A stretch of 64,000 nucleotides of DNA from Mesorhizobium sp. WSM4904 (GCF_029674545.1 NZ_CP121354.1:1860001-1924000); one strand, 5' to 3'; shown: positions 26,566 to 36,929, counted from the stretch's first letter. Numbers and translations: made by a program. Notes: generated from the letters alone by a model not told the origin.

Positions 26566-27374
26566 CAACTCGCGAACTCAGCGGCGTCACCGCCTTCGTC
26601 ACCGGTTCCGGACGCGGCCTCGGCCACGTCATGGCGGACCGGCTGGCGGAACTCGGGGCGGACGTTGCAATCCACGACCTGGACTGGACCCAACCGGCGA
26701 AGTATGGCGAGTTCGCCGACCTCGGTGAATCGGCAAGGCACCTGGGACGACACGGCACCCGGGTGACCGCGGTCACCGGCAATATCGGCGACCGTGCCGC
26801 CGTTGCCGAGATGAAGCGCAAGATCGAGGCGGAGCTCGGCGATGTGCACGTGCTCGTCAACTGCGCGGGCGGCGACATCGGCGCCAAGGGAACCAAGCCC
26901 AGCCCCAACAATGCCCTCGACATCGATTACGAGGACATAAAGGTGCTCACCGAAAACAACCTGATCGGTACCATGCTGGTTTGCCAGGCCTTCGTGCCGC
27001 CGATGGTGAAGCGCGGATCAGGGTCGGTGATCAATATCGCCTCGGCGGCCGCTCACCTCGGCTGCTCGCCGGAGGTCGTCTATTCGACCCTCAAGGCTGC
27101 CGTCGTCCACTATACCCGTTGCCTCGCCAAGGAACTGATCGACGAGGGCGTGCGGGTCAATGCAGTCAGCCCAGGGGCGACGAAAACCGCCCGGTTCCAG
27201 GCGACACGCGTCGTCGATCCGGCAAGGATGGATTCGTCCAAGCGTTCCCTGAACCGCTATGCCGAGCCTGAAGAGATTGCCGAGGCTGTCGCCTTTCTTG
27301 CTGGATCGCGCGCCCGCTTCATCAACGGCCAGGTGATCCGTGTGGACGGCGGCTTCACGATCTTTCCGGGGTGA
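26562..27374 (+). CDS. Short-chain dehydrogenase, sugar operon (SDR 2)
   Basis: 270 residues; ATGA overlap with the TIM-barrel gene. The cofactor motif is TGSGRGLG, the structural motif is VNCAGGDIG (NCAG in place of NNAG), and the catalytic Tyr-Lys is in VVYSTLKAA. An unusual longer loop between residues about 110 and 125 (KGTKPSPNNALDIDYEDI) precedes the catalytic Ser. Acts presumably on a keto or hydroxy intermediate of the imported carbohydrate; the substrate is unknown. Confidence 0.82.
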   Translation: MTTRELSGVTAFVTGSGRGLGHVMADRLAELGADVAIHDLDWTQPAKYGEFADLGESARHLGRHGTRVTAVTGNIGDRAAVAEMKRKIEAELGDVHVLVNCAGGDIGAKGTKPSPNNALDIDYEDIKVLTENNLIGTMLVCQAFVPPMVKRGSGSVINIASAAAHLGCSPEVVYSTLKAAVVHYTRCLAKELIDEGVRVNAVSPGATKTARFQATRVVDPARMDSSKRSLNRYAEPEEIAEAVAFLAGSRARFINGQVIRVDGGFTIFPG

Positions 27375-28162
27375 TGCACGTGACGATGAGGGAAACTGCC
27401 ATCAAGCGCTTCGACCTTTCCGGCCGGCTCGCGCTGGTAACCGGATCCTCGAAGGGGATAGGCTTCGCGATCGCCCGCGGCTTGGCCGAAGCAGGCGCGG
27501 AGCTGGTGCTCAACGCGCGCAACGAAAGCGTGCTGGAGGAGGCGCGGACACGGCTCGCCGCCGAAGGCCATAAGGTTCACGCTCGCGCCTTCGACGTGAC
27601 GGACGCGGCCGCCGTGACGGCAGCGGTCGATGCCATCGAGAGCGAAATCGGTCCGATCGAGATCCTGTTCAACAATGCCGGCACGCAGTTTCGCGCGCCG
27701 CTCGAGGAATTTCCGCTGGATGCCTGGGAAAGGCTCAAGGCGACCAATATCGACAGCGTATTCCATGTCGGCCAGGCTGTGGCACGCCGCATGATCCCGC
27801 GCGGACACGGCAAAATCGTCAACATCGCCTCCGTGCAGAGCGAGCTGGCACGCACGAGCATCGCGCCCTACACGGCGACCAAGGGTGCCGTGAAGATGCT
27901 GACCAAGGGCATGGCGACCGACTGGGCGCGATATGGCCTGCAGGTCAATGCGATCGGTCCAGGCTATTTCAACACCGAACTCAATGCCGCCTTGGTCGCC
28001 GACGCCAGCTTCACCGCCTGGCTGGAGAAACGCACGCCTGCCGGCCGCTGGGCAGAGGTCGAGGAACTGATCGGGGCGGCGGTCTTCCTGGCTTCCGATG
28101 CATCAAGCTTTGTCAACGGCCACGTCCTCTATGTCGACGGCGGCATCACGGCATCGCTCTGA
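27374..28162 (+). CDS. Gluconate 5-dehydrogenase-like SDR (SDR 3)
   Basis: 262 residues from the ATG at 27374, one base overlapping the previous stop (TGATG); GTG at 27371 is also possible. The motifs are TGSSKGIGFAIARGLAEAGA, NNAGTQFRAPLEEFP, Ser in IASVQSEL, and YTATKGAVKMLTKGMA as the Tyr-Lys region. The NNAGTQFRAP and WARYGLQVNAIGPGYF segments are typical of gluconate 5-dehydrogenase / 2-deoxy-D-gluconate 3-dehydrogenase relatives. It probably interconverts a keto-aldonate and an aldonate. Last gene of the ROK-controlled operon. Confidence 0.85.
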   Translation: MHVTMRETAIKRFDLSGRLALVTGSSKGIGFAIARGLAEAGAELVLNARNESVLEEARTRLAAEGHKVHARAFDVTDAAAVTAAVDAIESEIGPIEILFNNAGTQFRAPLEEFPLDAWERLKATNIDSVFHVGQAVARRMIPRGHGKIVNIASVQSELARTSIAPYTATKGAVKMLTKGMATDWARYGLQVNAIGPGYFNTELNAALVADASFTAWLEKRTPAGRWAEVEELIGAAVFLASDASSFVNGHVLYVDGGITASL

Positions 28163-28301
28163 CGGGACGAACGTAGAAGCTCTTTCTTGACAATCGGCGG
28201 GGATCATTCCAGCATCATTGCAAGGGGTTCTCCGCGACGACCCCGTGAGGCGTCAGCCCAACGATCGCGTCCAGGCTCTCTTTGTACAGGAGGTGGACGC
28301 C

Positions 28302-29120
28302 ATGCCGTCAACGACCGCAATCACCATTCCGCAACTTTCCCGTCTCGTCGGCTTGCCGGATGCGCCGGTTCTTATCGATGTGCGCGTCGATGAGGATTAC
28401 GAAGCCGATCCGCGGCTGCTGCCGGCTTCCCGCCGGCGCGATTTCAGAACCGTCTCGACCTGGGCGGCCGAGTTCTCCGGATCCAAGGTCGTCGTCATCT
28501 GCCAGAAGGGACAGAAGCTCTCGCAAGGCGTCGCCGCGTGGCTGCGTCATGAGGGTATTCCGGCGGAGTCGCTGGAAGGCGGCTTCGAGGCCTGGACCGC
28601 CGCCAAGGCGCCGTTGATCGCGGCCGGCGCGGTCCCGCCCCGCGACGAGAAGGGCCGCACCGTGTGGGTCACCCGTTCGCGGCCGAAGGTCGACCGCATC
28701 GCCTGCCCCTGGCTGATCCGCCGCTTCGTCGATCCCGATGCGGTGTTCCTGTTCGTCGACCCGGCCGAGGTGCCGCTGGTGGCGGACCGCTTCGCGGCGA
28801 TTCCCTTCGATATCGAGGGCGTGTTCTGGAGCCATCGCGGCGATCGCTGCACTTTCGATACGATGATCGAGGAGTTCGGCCTGCGCGTCGATGCGCTCGA
28901 CCGCTTGGCGCTGATCGTGCGCGGAGCCGATACGGCGCGGCTCGACCTCGTTCCGCAGGCGGCCGGGTTCCTCGCCGCCTCGCTCGGCCTGTCGCGCATG
29001 TTCCGCGACGATCTCGAGCAACTCGAAGCCGGCATGCTCCTCTATGACGCGTTCTTCCGCTGGTGCCGCGACGCCACGGACGAGACGCATAACTGGCCGG
29101 TCGGAGGCAAGGCACAATGA
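28302..29120 (+). CDS. chrB: Chromate resistance protein: rhodanese-ChrB fusion
   Basis: 272 residues. The ATG at 28302 is preceded by AGGAGG with an 8-9 base spacer, an excellent site. The N-terminal ~110 residues are a rhodanese domain with the active-site loop CQKGQK. The C-terminal part, from about residue 125, is the ChrB_C chromate-resistance domain (RPKVDRIACPWLIRRFVDP, then WSHRGDRCTFDTM). ChrB homologs regulate or assist chromate efflux; the rhodanese may supply a redox or thiol-handling step. It overlaps chrA by ATGA. A weak promoter with TTGACA at 28187-28192 lies upstream. Confidence 0.88.
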   Translation: MPSTTAITIPQLSRLVGLPDAPVLIDVRVDEDYEADPRLLPASRRRDFRTVSTWAAEFSGSKVVVICQKGQKLSQGVAAWLRHEGIPAESLEGGFEAWTAAKAPLIAAGAVPPRDEKGRTVWVTRSRPKVDRIACPWLIRRFVDPDAVFLFVDPAEVPLVADRFAAIPFDIEGVFWSHRGDRCTFDTMIEEFGLRVDALDRLALIVRGADTARLDLVPQAAGFLAASLGLSRMFRDDLEQLEAGMLLYDAFFRWCRDATDETHNWPVGGKAQ

Positions 29121-30505
29121 CCGCGCTTGCCAAGGACGGCGCGGCGCGGCCGGCCGAGGTTCCGGCCGTGCCGACTTTTCGCGAGGCGACGCGGCTCTGG
29201 GCAAAGATCGGCTTGCTCTCCTTCGGCGGGCCGGCCGGACAGATCGCGCTGATGCATAAGGAACTGGTCGAGGAGCGCCGCTGGATCGGCGAGGAGCGTT
29301 TTCTCCACGCGCTGAACTACTGCATGCTCCTGCCGGGTCCCGAGGCGCAGCAGCTTGCCATCTATGTCGGCTGGCTGCTGCACCGGACCGCCGGCGGGTT
29401 GGTCGCCGGCACCCTGTTCGTACTGCCGGGCGCGCTGGTCATGCTCGGCCTGAGCAGCTTCTACATGCTCTACAACGACGCGCCGGTCATCGAGGCGCTG
29501 TTCTTCGGCGTCAAGGCGGCGGTGCTGGCCGTCGTCGTCGAGGCTGTCATTCGCATCGGCAGGCGGGCGCTGAAGAACCGGGCCATGGTGGCGATAGCCG
29601 TGGCGGCCTTCCTCGCCATCTACGTCGCCAGGTTGCCGTTCCCGCTGATCGTGCTTGCCGCAGGCCTGATCGGTTGGATCGGCAATCGTTTTGCACCAGG
29701 GCTGTTTTCCGGCTCGGCGCACAGCAAGGGCAAAACCGCTGCCGACAGCCGGGGCGTGGTCGACCTGATGTTCGAACGCGGCGAGCTCGGCCACACCGTG
29801 CCGACCAGGTGGCATGCGGCCCGCACCATTGCGATCTGGCTGCCGCTCTGGCTCGGACCGGTGGCACTGATCGCCGCGCTGGCGGGACCGGGAAGCGTGT
29901 GGGCGCAGATGGGCGGCTTCTTCAGCCTGATGGCCGTCGTCACCTTCGGCGGCGCCTATGCGGTTCTGGCCTATGTCGCGCAAGCGGCGGTGACCTCGTT
30001 CGGCTGGCTGGCACCCGGCGAAATGGTCGACGGGCTCGGGCTTGCCGAGACGACGCCCGGCCCACTGATCCTGGTGCTGCAGTTCGTCGGCTTCGCCGCC
30101 GCCTATCGCCATGCCGGCACGCTCAGCCCGTTGCTTGCGGGATCGCTGGGGGCGGCGCTGACGCTCTGGGCCACCTTCGCGCCCTGCTTCTTCTGGATAT
30201 TCCTCGGCGCGCCTTACATCGAGCAGTTGCGGCAGAACAAGGCGCTGTCGGCGGCGCTCGGCGCGATCACGGCCGCGGTCGTCGGCGTGGTGATGAACCT
30301 TGCGCTGTGGTTCGCGTTGCACGTCGTGTTCGGCAAGGTCGCGAGTATCGGCTGGGGCGTGGAGGTCCCGGTCTTCTCCTCGCTCGACTGGCGCGCGGCG
30401 TTGCTGTCGGCGGCGGCGATGGTCGCCATGCTGAAGCTGAAAGTCGGCATGCTGCCGACGCTCGCGGCATCGGCGCTGGCGGGACTGGCCTTGCTGGCAT
30501 CGTGA
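29117..30505 (+). CDS. chrA: Chromate transporter, long two-domain CHR type
   Basis: 462 residues, two homologous CHR halves with about ten membrane segments. The first half has FGGPAGQIALMHKELVEERRWIGEERFLHALNYCMLLPGPEAQQ, and the second half has the related FGGAYAVLAYVAQAA and GLGLAETTPGPLILVLQF segments. ChrA expels chromate from the cytosol by proton antiport. Start overlaps chrB (ATGA), so the two are co-translated and form a resistance operon. Confidence 0.93.
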   Translation: MTALAKDGAARPAEVPAVPTFREATRLWAKIGLLSFGGPAGQIALMHKELVEERRWIGEERFLHALNYCMLLPGPEAQQLAIYVGWLLHRTAGGLVAGTLFVLPGALVMLGLSSFYMLYNDAPVIEALFFGVKAAVLAVVVEAVIRIGRRALKNRAMVAIAVAAFLAIYVARLPFPLIVLAAGLIGWIGNRFAPGLFSGSAHSKGKTAADSRGVVDLMFERGELGHTVPTRWHAARTIAIWLPLWLGPVALIAALAGPGSVWAQMGGFFSLMAVVTFGGAYAVLAYVAQAAVTSFGWLAPGEMVDGLGLAETTPGPLILVLQFVGFAAAYRHAGTLSPLLAGSLGAALTLWATFAPCFFWIFLGAPYIEQLRQNKALSAALGAITAAVVGVVMNLALWFALHVVFGKVASIGWGVEVPVFSSLDWRAALLSAAAMVAMLKLKVGMLPTLAASALAGLALLAS

Positions 30506-30545
30506 ACTGTTTCAGGCCGCAGCCAAGCGTGATCGAGGGGCTCTG

Positions 30546-30573
30546 TTTACAACTAACATGTTAGCATGATACT
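30546..30573 (+). promoter_or_regulatory. Promoter with perfect palindromic operator CTAACATGTTAG
   Basis: TTTACA at 30546-30551 and GATACT at 30568-30573 form -35 and -10 boxes with a 16-base spacer. The perfect 12-base palindrome CTAACATGTTAG at 30553-30564 occupies that spacer. A dimeric repressor bound there would block RNA polymerase. The best candidate is the GntR product encoded in the same operon at 31516. Boxes are read by eye; the palindrome is exact. Confidence 0.65.
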
Positions 30574-30608
30574 GCTGCCTGCAGATTGATGAATTGGAGA
30601 CTTTGCAG

Positions 30609-31493
30609 GTGGCTTCGCGCTTTGGTCTGTCGGTTGCGCTCACAACGCCCTTTGATGCATTCGGGCGGATCGCCGTCCCGCTGATGACCGCGCATGCCCG
30701 GGCTTGTCTCGATGCCGGCTGCAGCAGCGTGACGCTGTTCGGCACCACCGGCGAAGGCGCTTCCGTCGGCACGGCGGAACGGCAGGCGGTCATCGATGCC
30801 ATGCTTGCGGCGGGTATTGCGGCCGACCAGCTTGTCGCCGGCGTGCTGGTCGATGCGGCGGAGGATGCCGCGGAGCAGTGCCGTCAGGCCTTGCAGCGCG
30901 GCGCCCGCAACATCCTGCTCGCGCCGCCGAGCTACTTCAAGAATGTCGGCGACGATGGGCTGTTCGGCTGGTTCGGGGCCGTGTTCGCCGCGCTCGGTCC
31001 GCTCGCCCGCGGCATGCTGCTCTACAACATCCCCTCGGTCACGACGGTGCAGCTGTCGCTCGACCTGATCGGTCGGCTGCGCAAGGCGTATCCGGGCGTG
31101 ATCGCCGGGGTCAAGGATTCCGGCGGAGACTGGACGTACAGCGAAGCGCTGCTCAAGGCGCATGGCGACCTGATAATCCTGATCGGCGACGAACGGCATC
31201 TGGCGCCGGCGGTGCGGATCGGCGGCCAGGGCGCGATTTCCGGCATGGCCAATTTCGCCGCCGGCGAGCTTCGCGCGATGATCGACAGCGGGCGCGACGA
31301 TTCCCGCGTGGAGGGCTTCGTCCTCGAATTGCTCAGGCATCCGGTCATCCCGGCGGTGAAGGCGATGGTAGCGCGCCAGACCGGCGACGAACGCTGGCTG
31401 ACGGTCCGGCCGCCGCTCGAGCCGGTCGCGCCACCGGAGCGGCAGCAGCTCGGTGCCGCTTACGACCGGCTGTTCTCGACGCAAGCGGCATGA
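30609..31493 (+). CDS. DHDPS/NAL-family lyase or dehydratase
   Basis: 294 residues from the GTG at 30609, which follows GGAG by 9 bases; an in-frame TTG at 30594 is less likely. Class I aldolase features of the family are present: FGTTGEGASVG (pyruvate-carboxylate binding), the Tyr of LLYNIPS and the Schiff-base Lys in GVKDSGGDW. It is not a housekeeping dapA by context: it heads an operon with a GntR regulator and a sugar-type ABC importer. It more likely cleaves or dehydrates a keto-sugar acid or similar compound brought in by that transporter (inference). Confidence 0.85.
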   Translation: MASRFGLSVALTTPFDAFGRIAVPLMTAHARACLDAGCSSVTLFGTTGEGASVGTAERQAVIDAMLAAGIAADQLVAGVLVDAAEDAAEQCRQALQRGARNILLAPPSYFKNVGDDGLFGWFGAVFAALGPLARGMLLYNIPSVTTVQLSLDLIGRLRKAYPGVIAGVKDSGGDWTYSEALLKAHGDLIILIGDERHLAPAVRIGGQGAISGMANFAAGELRAMIDSGRDDSRVEGFVLELLRHPVIPAVKAMVARQTGDERWLTVRPPLEPVAPPERQQLGAAYDRLFSTQAA

Positions 31494-31515
31494 GCGGCGG
31501 AGGGCGCTGATCGGC

Positions 31516-32175
31516 ATGGACGACACGAGCGAGCCGGCAACCCTGAGGGAAAAGGCCTATGCCAGCTTCACGCGGCATCTGCTGGCCCGCGACCTCAAGC
31601 CGGGTCAATTCGTGTCGCAGCGCGAACTGGTCGCCTTCACCGGCCTGCCGCTCGGAGCCATCCGCGAGATCGTGCCGCGGCTCGAGGCGGAAGGGCTGCT
31701 GACCACGATCCCGCAGCGCGGCATGCAGATCGCGCACATCGACATCAGCCTGATCCGCGAGGCGTTCCAGTTCCGCCTGTTCATGGAACGCGAGGCGGTC
31801 GCGCTGTTTGCCGTCAACGCTTCCGACACCGAGATTGCCCGGCTGCGGCGCGAACACGAGGACATGCTCGCGCAGGCGCTGGCGCAGACCCCGACGCCGG
31901 AAATGGAAGCCAGGGCGCAGAGCATCGACTGGGCCATGCATGACACATTCATCAGCGCGCTGGGCAACGAGATCATCGCCAAGGCCTATCTGGTCAATTC
32001 GGTGAAGATCAGGCTGATCCACCAGGAGCGGTTTCGCATCGACGGTCGCGTCGTGCCGGTCATGCGCGAGCATCTGGCGGTGATCGACGCGCTGGAGAAA
32101 CGCGATCCGCAGAAGGCGGTCGAGGCGATCAGCCAGCACATCGACAATGCGCGCCGGCTGGCGCTCCAGATTTGA
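31516..32175 (+). CDS. GntR-family (FCD/FadR type) transcriptional regulator
   Basis: 219 residues from the ATG at 31516. The N-terminal winged helix (SQRELVAFTGLPLGAIREIV) is followed by an all-helical FCD domain with metal-ligand-like residues in the MREHLAVIDALEKRD and AISQHIDNAR segments. FCD regulators bind carboxylic or sugar acids, sometimes with a metal. Encoded inside the operon it most likely controls through the palindrome at 30553-30564. The location right after the lyase gene fits feedback by its substrate or product. Confidence 0.88.
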   Translation: MDDTSEPATLREKAYASFTRHLLARDLKPGQFVSQRELVAFTGLPLGAIREIVPRLEAEGLLTTIPQRGMQIAHIDISLIREAFQFRLFMEREAVALFAVNASDTEIARLRREHEDMLAQALAQTPTPEMEARAQSIDWAMHDTFISALGNEIIAKAYLVNSVKIRLIHQERFRIDGRVVPVMREHLAVIDALEKRDPQKAVEAISQHIDNARRLALQI

Positions 32176-32233
32176 GGAAGACCCGCGCCGCAATCGTCGC
32201 GGCGCTATCGACAACGACAACCGGGAGGAAGAA

Positions 32234-33571
32234 ATGTCGTCCAATCCATTCAGCCCAACCAGGAGGCAGCTGCTCCAGGGAACAGCCGCACTCGCCGCCG
32301 CCGGCCTTGCAGGTCTTCGTCCGGGCCTCGCCGCAGGCGTCGACTGGAAGCGCTTTGCCGGCACGACGCTCGACGTCAATCTGGTCAAGAGCCCGCGCAG
32401 CGACACCATCCTGAAGAACCTCGCCGAGTTCGAGGAGCTGACCGGCATCAAGGTCAATGCCGAGGCCACGCCCGAACAGCAGCAGCGCCAGAAGACGGTG
32501 ATCGAGCTCAGCTCCGGCAAGCCCAGCTTCGATGTCGTGCATCTGAGCTACCATGTGCAGAAGCGGCAGTTCGAGAAGGGCGGCTGGCTGGCCGACATTT
32601 CCGGCTATCTTGCCGATCCGGGCCTCACCGATCCGGGGCTGGCCGCAAGCGACTTCGCCGAGGCCGGCATGCAGTTCGCCAAGGACAGCCAGGGCGTGCT
32701 GCGCTCGCTGCCGTTCTCCGTCGACTACTGGATCCTTTACTGGAACAAGGAGCTGTTCGACGCCAAGGGGCAGAAATATCCCGAGAGCTTCGAGCAGCTG
32801 GTGGCCGCCGCCGAAGCGCTGACGGACCCGTCGAGCAACACGTTCGGCTTCGTCGCCCGCGGTCTCAAAAACGCCAACACGCCGGTCTGGACGTCGCTGA
32901 TGCTCGGCTATGACATGACGCCGCTCGGCAGCGACGGCAAGCTGCGCACGACATCGCCGGAAGCGGTCGAAGCCGCCAGCCTCTACCAGCGGCTGATGAC
33001 CAAGGCCGCGCCTCCCGGCGTCACCGGCTTCAACTGGGCCGAGGCGCAATCCGCCTTCCTGCAGGGCAAGATCGGTATGTGGTTCGACGGCGTCGGGTTC
33101 GCGCCGCCCATGGAAAATCCGGAGAAATCGCGGGTGGTCGGCAAGGTCGGCTACGGCGTCATGCCAAAGGGGCCGAAAGCGCATGCCTCGGGTACGTTCG
33201 GCGACGGCATCGGCGTGACGTCCGCCAGCTCGAAGAAGGAAGCGGCTTATCTGTTCTGCCAGTGGGCGGTGTCGCCGGCCATGGGCGCGCGCCTGCTGCA
33301 GGCCGGCGCCGGCGTGCCGTTCCGCAAATCCGTGCTCGAAGACCCCAAGGTGCGTGAGGGCGTCACGATGCCGTCGAGCTGGCTGGACGCCGTGATCGGC
33401 TCCGGCAACATCAGCCGGCTGGCGCTGCCGGTCATCATCCCCGTCACCGAGTTCCGCGATATCTATGGCGTGGCGCTGACCAACATGATTGCCGGCGCCG
33501 ATCCCGCCGCGGAGCTGAAGAAGGCCACCGAGCAGTTCCAGCCGGTTCTCGACAGGAGCGAGCAGGGCTGA
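32234..33571 (+). CDS. ABC transporter binding protein with Tat-type signal
   Basis: 445 residues. The ATG at 32234 follows GGGAGGAAGAA. The N-terminus has a twin-arginine motif (PTRRQLLQGTAAL) and an Ala-rich segment ending near GLAAG, so export is probably by the Tat system. The mature domain is a carbohydrate-type (CUT1) binding protein with LSYHVQKRQFEKGGWLADI, LPFSVDYWILYWNKELF and MWFDGVGF segments. The substrate is unknown; with the lyase it may be a sugar acid or oligosaccharide. It is followed directly by two permeases and an ATPase. Confidence 0.87.
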   Translation: MSSNPFSPTRRQLLQGTAALAAAGLAGLRPGLAAGVDWKRFAGTTLDVNLVKSPRSDTILKNLAEFEELTGIKVNAEATPEQQQRQKTVIELSSGKPSFDVVHLSYHVQKRQFEKGGWLADISGYLADPGLTDPGLAASDFAEAGMQFAKDSQGVLRSLPFSVDYWILYWNKELFDAKGQKYPESFEQLVAAAEALTDPSSNTFGFVARGLKNANTPVWTSLMLGYDMTPLGSDGKLRTTSPEAVEAASLYQRLMTKAAPPGVTGFNWAEAQSAFLQGKIGMWFDGVGFAPPMENPEKSRVVGKVGYGVMPKGPKAHASGTFGDGIGVTSASSKKEAAYLFCQWAVSPAMGARLLQAGAGVPFRKSVLEDPKVREGVTMPSSWLDAVIGSGNISRLALPVIIPVTEFRDIYGVALTNMIAGADPAAELKKATEQFQPVLDRSEQG

Positions 33572-34509
33572 TGTCCGCCATCGCCCCAGAACGCGCGGGG
33601 GTGACGACGCAAGCCATCGAGGAGAGCCAGCCGGTCCGGCTGGCTGCCAACTACTGGCCTTTCGTCGTCCCTGCGCTCGTCGTCGTCGGCGCGGTGATCG
33701 TCTTTCCGTGGGCCTTCACGCTGTGGATGAGCGTCAACAGCTGGACGCTCGGCCAGTCGCGAAGCTTCGCCGGGATGGAAAACTATCTGCGCCTGGCGAG
33801 CGATCCGCGCTTCTGGGAATCGCTCTGGCATACCTTGACCTATACCTTCCTGTCGGTGGTCGCGCCGATGTTCCTCGGCACCGTCGCCGCCCTGATCTTC
33901 GACGCCAGGTTTGCCTTGCGCGGCCTGCTGCGCGGCATCTTCGTGATGCCGATGATGGCCACGCCCGTTGCCGTGGCATTGGTCTGGACCATGATGTTCC
34001 ATCCGCAGCTCGGCGTGCTCAACTACCTCTTGTCGCTGGTCGGCATTCCGGCGCAGGAGTGGATATTCAACGCCAACACCGTCATTCCTTCGCTGGTTGC
34101 GGTCGAGACCTGGCAGTGGACGCCGCTGGTGATGCTGATCGTGCTGGGCGGCCTGGCATCCGTGCCGCGCGAGCCGTTCGAGAGCGCCGAGATCGACGGT
34201 GCCAATGCCTGGCAGCAGTTCCGCTACCTCACCTTGCCGATGATCGCGCCGTTCCTGATGATCGCGGTCATCATCCGCACGATCGATGCGCTGAAGAGCT
34301 TCGACATCATCTACGCGATGACCCAGGGCGGGCCGGGCACGGCGTCGGAAACGATCAACATCTATCTCTATAACACCGCCTTCTCCTATTACGACATGGG
34401 CTATGGCTCGGCCATGGCCGTGGTCTTCTTCATCGTCATCGTGGCGCTGTCCTTCATGCTCTTGATGCTGCGCCAGCGCTCGCAATGGATCGACGCGGAG
34501 GGCAAATAG
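33571..34509 (+). CDS. Sugar ABC transporter permease (MalF type)
   Basis: 312 residues; the ATG at 33571 shares its A with the previous TGA. Six membrane helices are expected. The EAA loop appears as PREPFESAEIDGANAWQQFRYLTLP. It pairs with the permease at 34510 to form the channel. Confidence 0.9.
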   Translation: MSAIAPERAGVTTQAIEESQPVRLAANYWPFVVPALVVVGAVIVFPWAFTLWMSVNSWTLGQSRSFAGMENYLRLASDPRFWESLWHTLTYTFLSVVAPMFLGTVAALIFDARFALRGLLRGIFVMPMMATPVAVALVWTMMFHPQLGVLNYLLSLVGIPAQEWIFNANTVIPSLVAVETWQWTPLVMLIVLGGLASVPREPFESAEIDGANAWQQFRYLTLPMIAPFLMIAVIIRTIDALKSFDIIYAMTQGGPGTASETINIYLYNTAFSYYDMGYGSAMAVVFFIVIVALSFMLLMLRQRSQWIDAEGK

Positions 34510-35331
34510 ATGAGCTCGCGGCTGCTCAACAAGCTGGGCCTGTTCTTCGCGGCGCTGGTGCTCGTCTCGCCGGCGATCCTGTTCTTCCTCTGGATGATCT
34601 CGCTGTCGCTCAAATTCGAGATCGACAACGGTGCCTACCCGCCGATCCTGATCCCCGAGCGCCTCGCCTGGTCGAACTACGCGAAAGTGTTCGAGGAGAA
34701 CAATTTCCTGCTCTATCTCTGGAACTCGGTGCTGGTGACCGGCACGGCGACGCTGCTGGCGCTGCTGATCGGCGTGCCGGCCGGCTACGGCATCGCCAGG
34801 CTCAAGGCGGAGCGTTCGGCGGTCGTCATCATGATCGCCCGCATGACGCCGGGGCTCTCCTATCTCATCCCGCTCTTCCTCCTGTTCCAGTGGCTGGGCA
34901 TCCTCGGCACGCTCTGGCCGCAGATCATCATCCATCTGGTGGTGACGGTGCCGATCGTGGTCTGGGTCATGATCGGCTATTTCGAGACGACGCCGATGGA
35001 GCTGGAGGAGGCGGCCAACATCGACGGCGCCACCTCCTGGCAGGTGTTCCGGCTGGTGGCACTGCCGATCGCCAAGCCGGGCATCGTCGTCGCCTTCATC
35101 CTGTCGGTCATCTTCTCATGGAACAACTTCGTCTTCGGCGTGGTGCTCGCCAGCCGCGAGACGCGCACCTTGCCGGTCGCCGTCTACAACATGCTGTCCT
35201 ACGAGCAGGTGAGCTGGGGACCGCTTGCCGCGGCGGCACTCGTGGTGACGCTGCCGGTGCTGGTCCTGACCATGTTCGCGCAACGGCAGATCGTCGCCGG
35301 GCTGACCGCCGGCGCGGTCAAGGGCGGCTGA
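34510..35331 (+). CDS. Sugar ABC transporter permease (MalG type)
   Basis: 273 residues starting at the base after the previous stop. Six membrane helices are expected. The EAA loop is [26 protein letters not shown], and the C-terminus ends in [11 protein letters not shown] as usual for MalG relatives. Channel half of the importer with 33571-34509. Confidence 0.9.
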   Translation: MSSRLLNKLGLFFAALVLVSPAILFFLWMISLSLKFEIDNGAYPPILIPERLAWSNYAKVFEENNFLLYLWNSVLVTGTATLLALLIGVPAGYGIARLKAERSAVVIMIARMTPGLSYLIPLFLLFQWLGILGTLWPQIIIHLVVTVPIVVWVMIGYFETTPMELEEAANIDGATSWQVFRLVALPIAKPGIVVAFILSVIFSWNNFVFGVVLASRETRTLPVAVYNMLSYEQVSWGPLAAAALVVTLPVLVLTMFAQRQIVAGLTAGAVKGG

Positions 35332-35368
35332 GCGCCCCGTCCGCCCTCATTCTTTTTGGAGAGACGCA

Positions 35369-36427
<1,059 letters not shown>

Positions 36428-36929
36428 TCGCGGCCGGCCTCGCAGACCGAGTTGGACGGTCGGCGCCGGCCGTCCGGGATTGTCCACTTGGCAAGGCCAG
36501 GCGACATCGATCACGTCAGCGTGATCGAAACTGGCGAGCGTTCGGGAATAAACCGACGGTTCCACCGGTCTTCCGGGCAGATGCCGCTCACGGCGTCGCA
36601 GGAGACCGAGATGACCTATCGTGACGATGCGAACGCCGGGAGGCAGGGAGAAGGCATAAGCCGCCGCTGGCCCCTGGAGCGGCTGAGCTGGACCGAAATG
36701 CTTTTGGCCTCGCCGTCATGCCTCCGGGCCTGACGCGGCGATGCGCCGTTCCGTTGCCAGACGCTTGACTCCGGTGACGCCAATGCCTTCACCTCCACCA
36801 AAGCAGGCGCCTTCGCCCGCGATCGCGATCTTCTCCCGCGCAAGCAGGGACGGATCATCGTCTCCCGTTGAGGGTGGTCGCAAAGCCCTGGCGGGAGCGC
36901 CTGACGGTGGGACGGTGTTGAGCGAAAGA
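36428..36929. other. Gap before the ECF sigma gene, with promoter candidate
   Basis: About 500 bases. GTCAGCGTGA-type dyad sequence is at 36515-36525. GGGAATAAACC near 36543-36553, followed about 15-20 bases later by GGTCTTCC, resembles an ECF-type promoter that would allow autoregulation (inference). A small ORF with a good ribosome site lies at 36611-36733. The frame of the sigma gene stays open upstream to about 36741, but sequence there does not match the family. Confidence 0.35.
36611..36733 (+). CDS. Possible 40-residue peptide ahead of the sigma operon
   Basis: An ATG at 36611 preceded by AGGAG with a 6-base spacer opens a 40-codon frame, rich in Arg and charged residues at the start and ending in LLASPSCLRA. 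No homology is recognised. Support is the ribosome site and the position between the candidate ECF promoter and the sigma gene; it could be a leader peptide or chance. Confidence 0.28.
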   Translation: MTYRDDANAGRQGEGISRRWPLERLSWTEMLLASPSCLRA

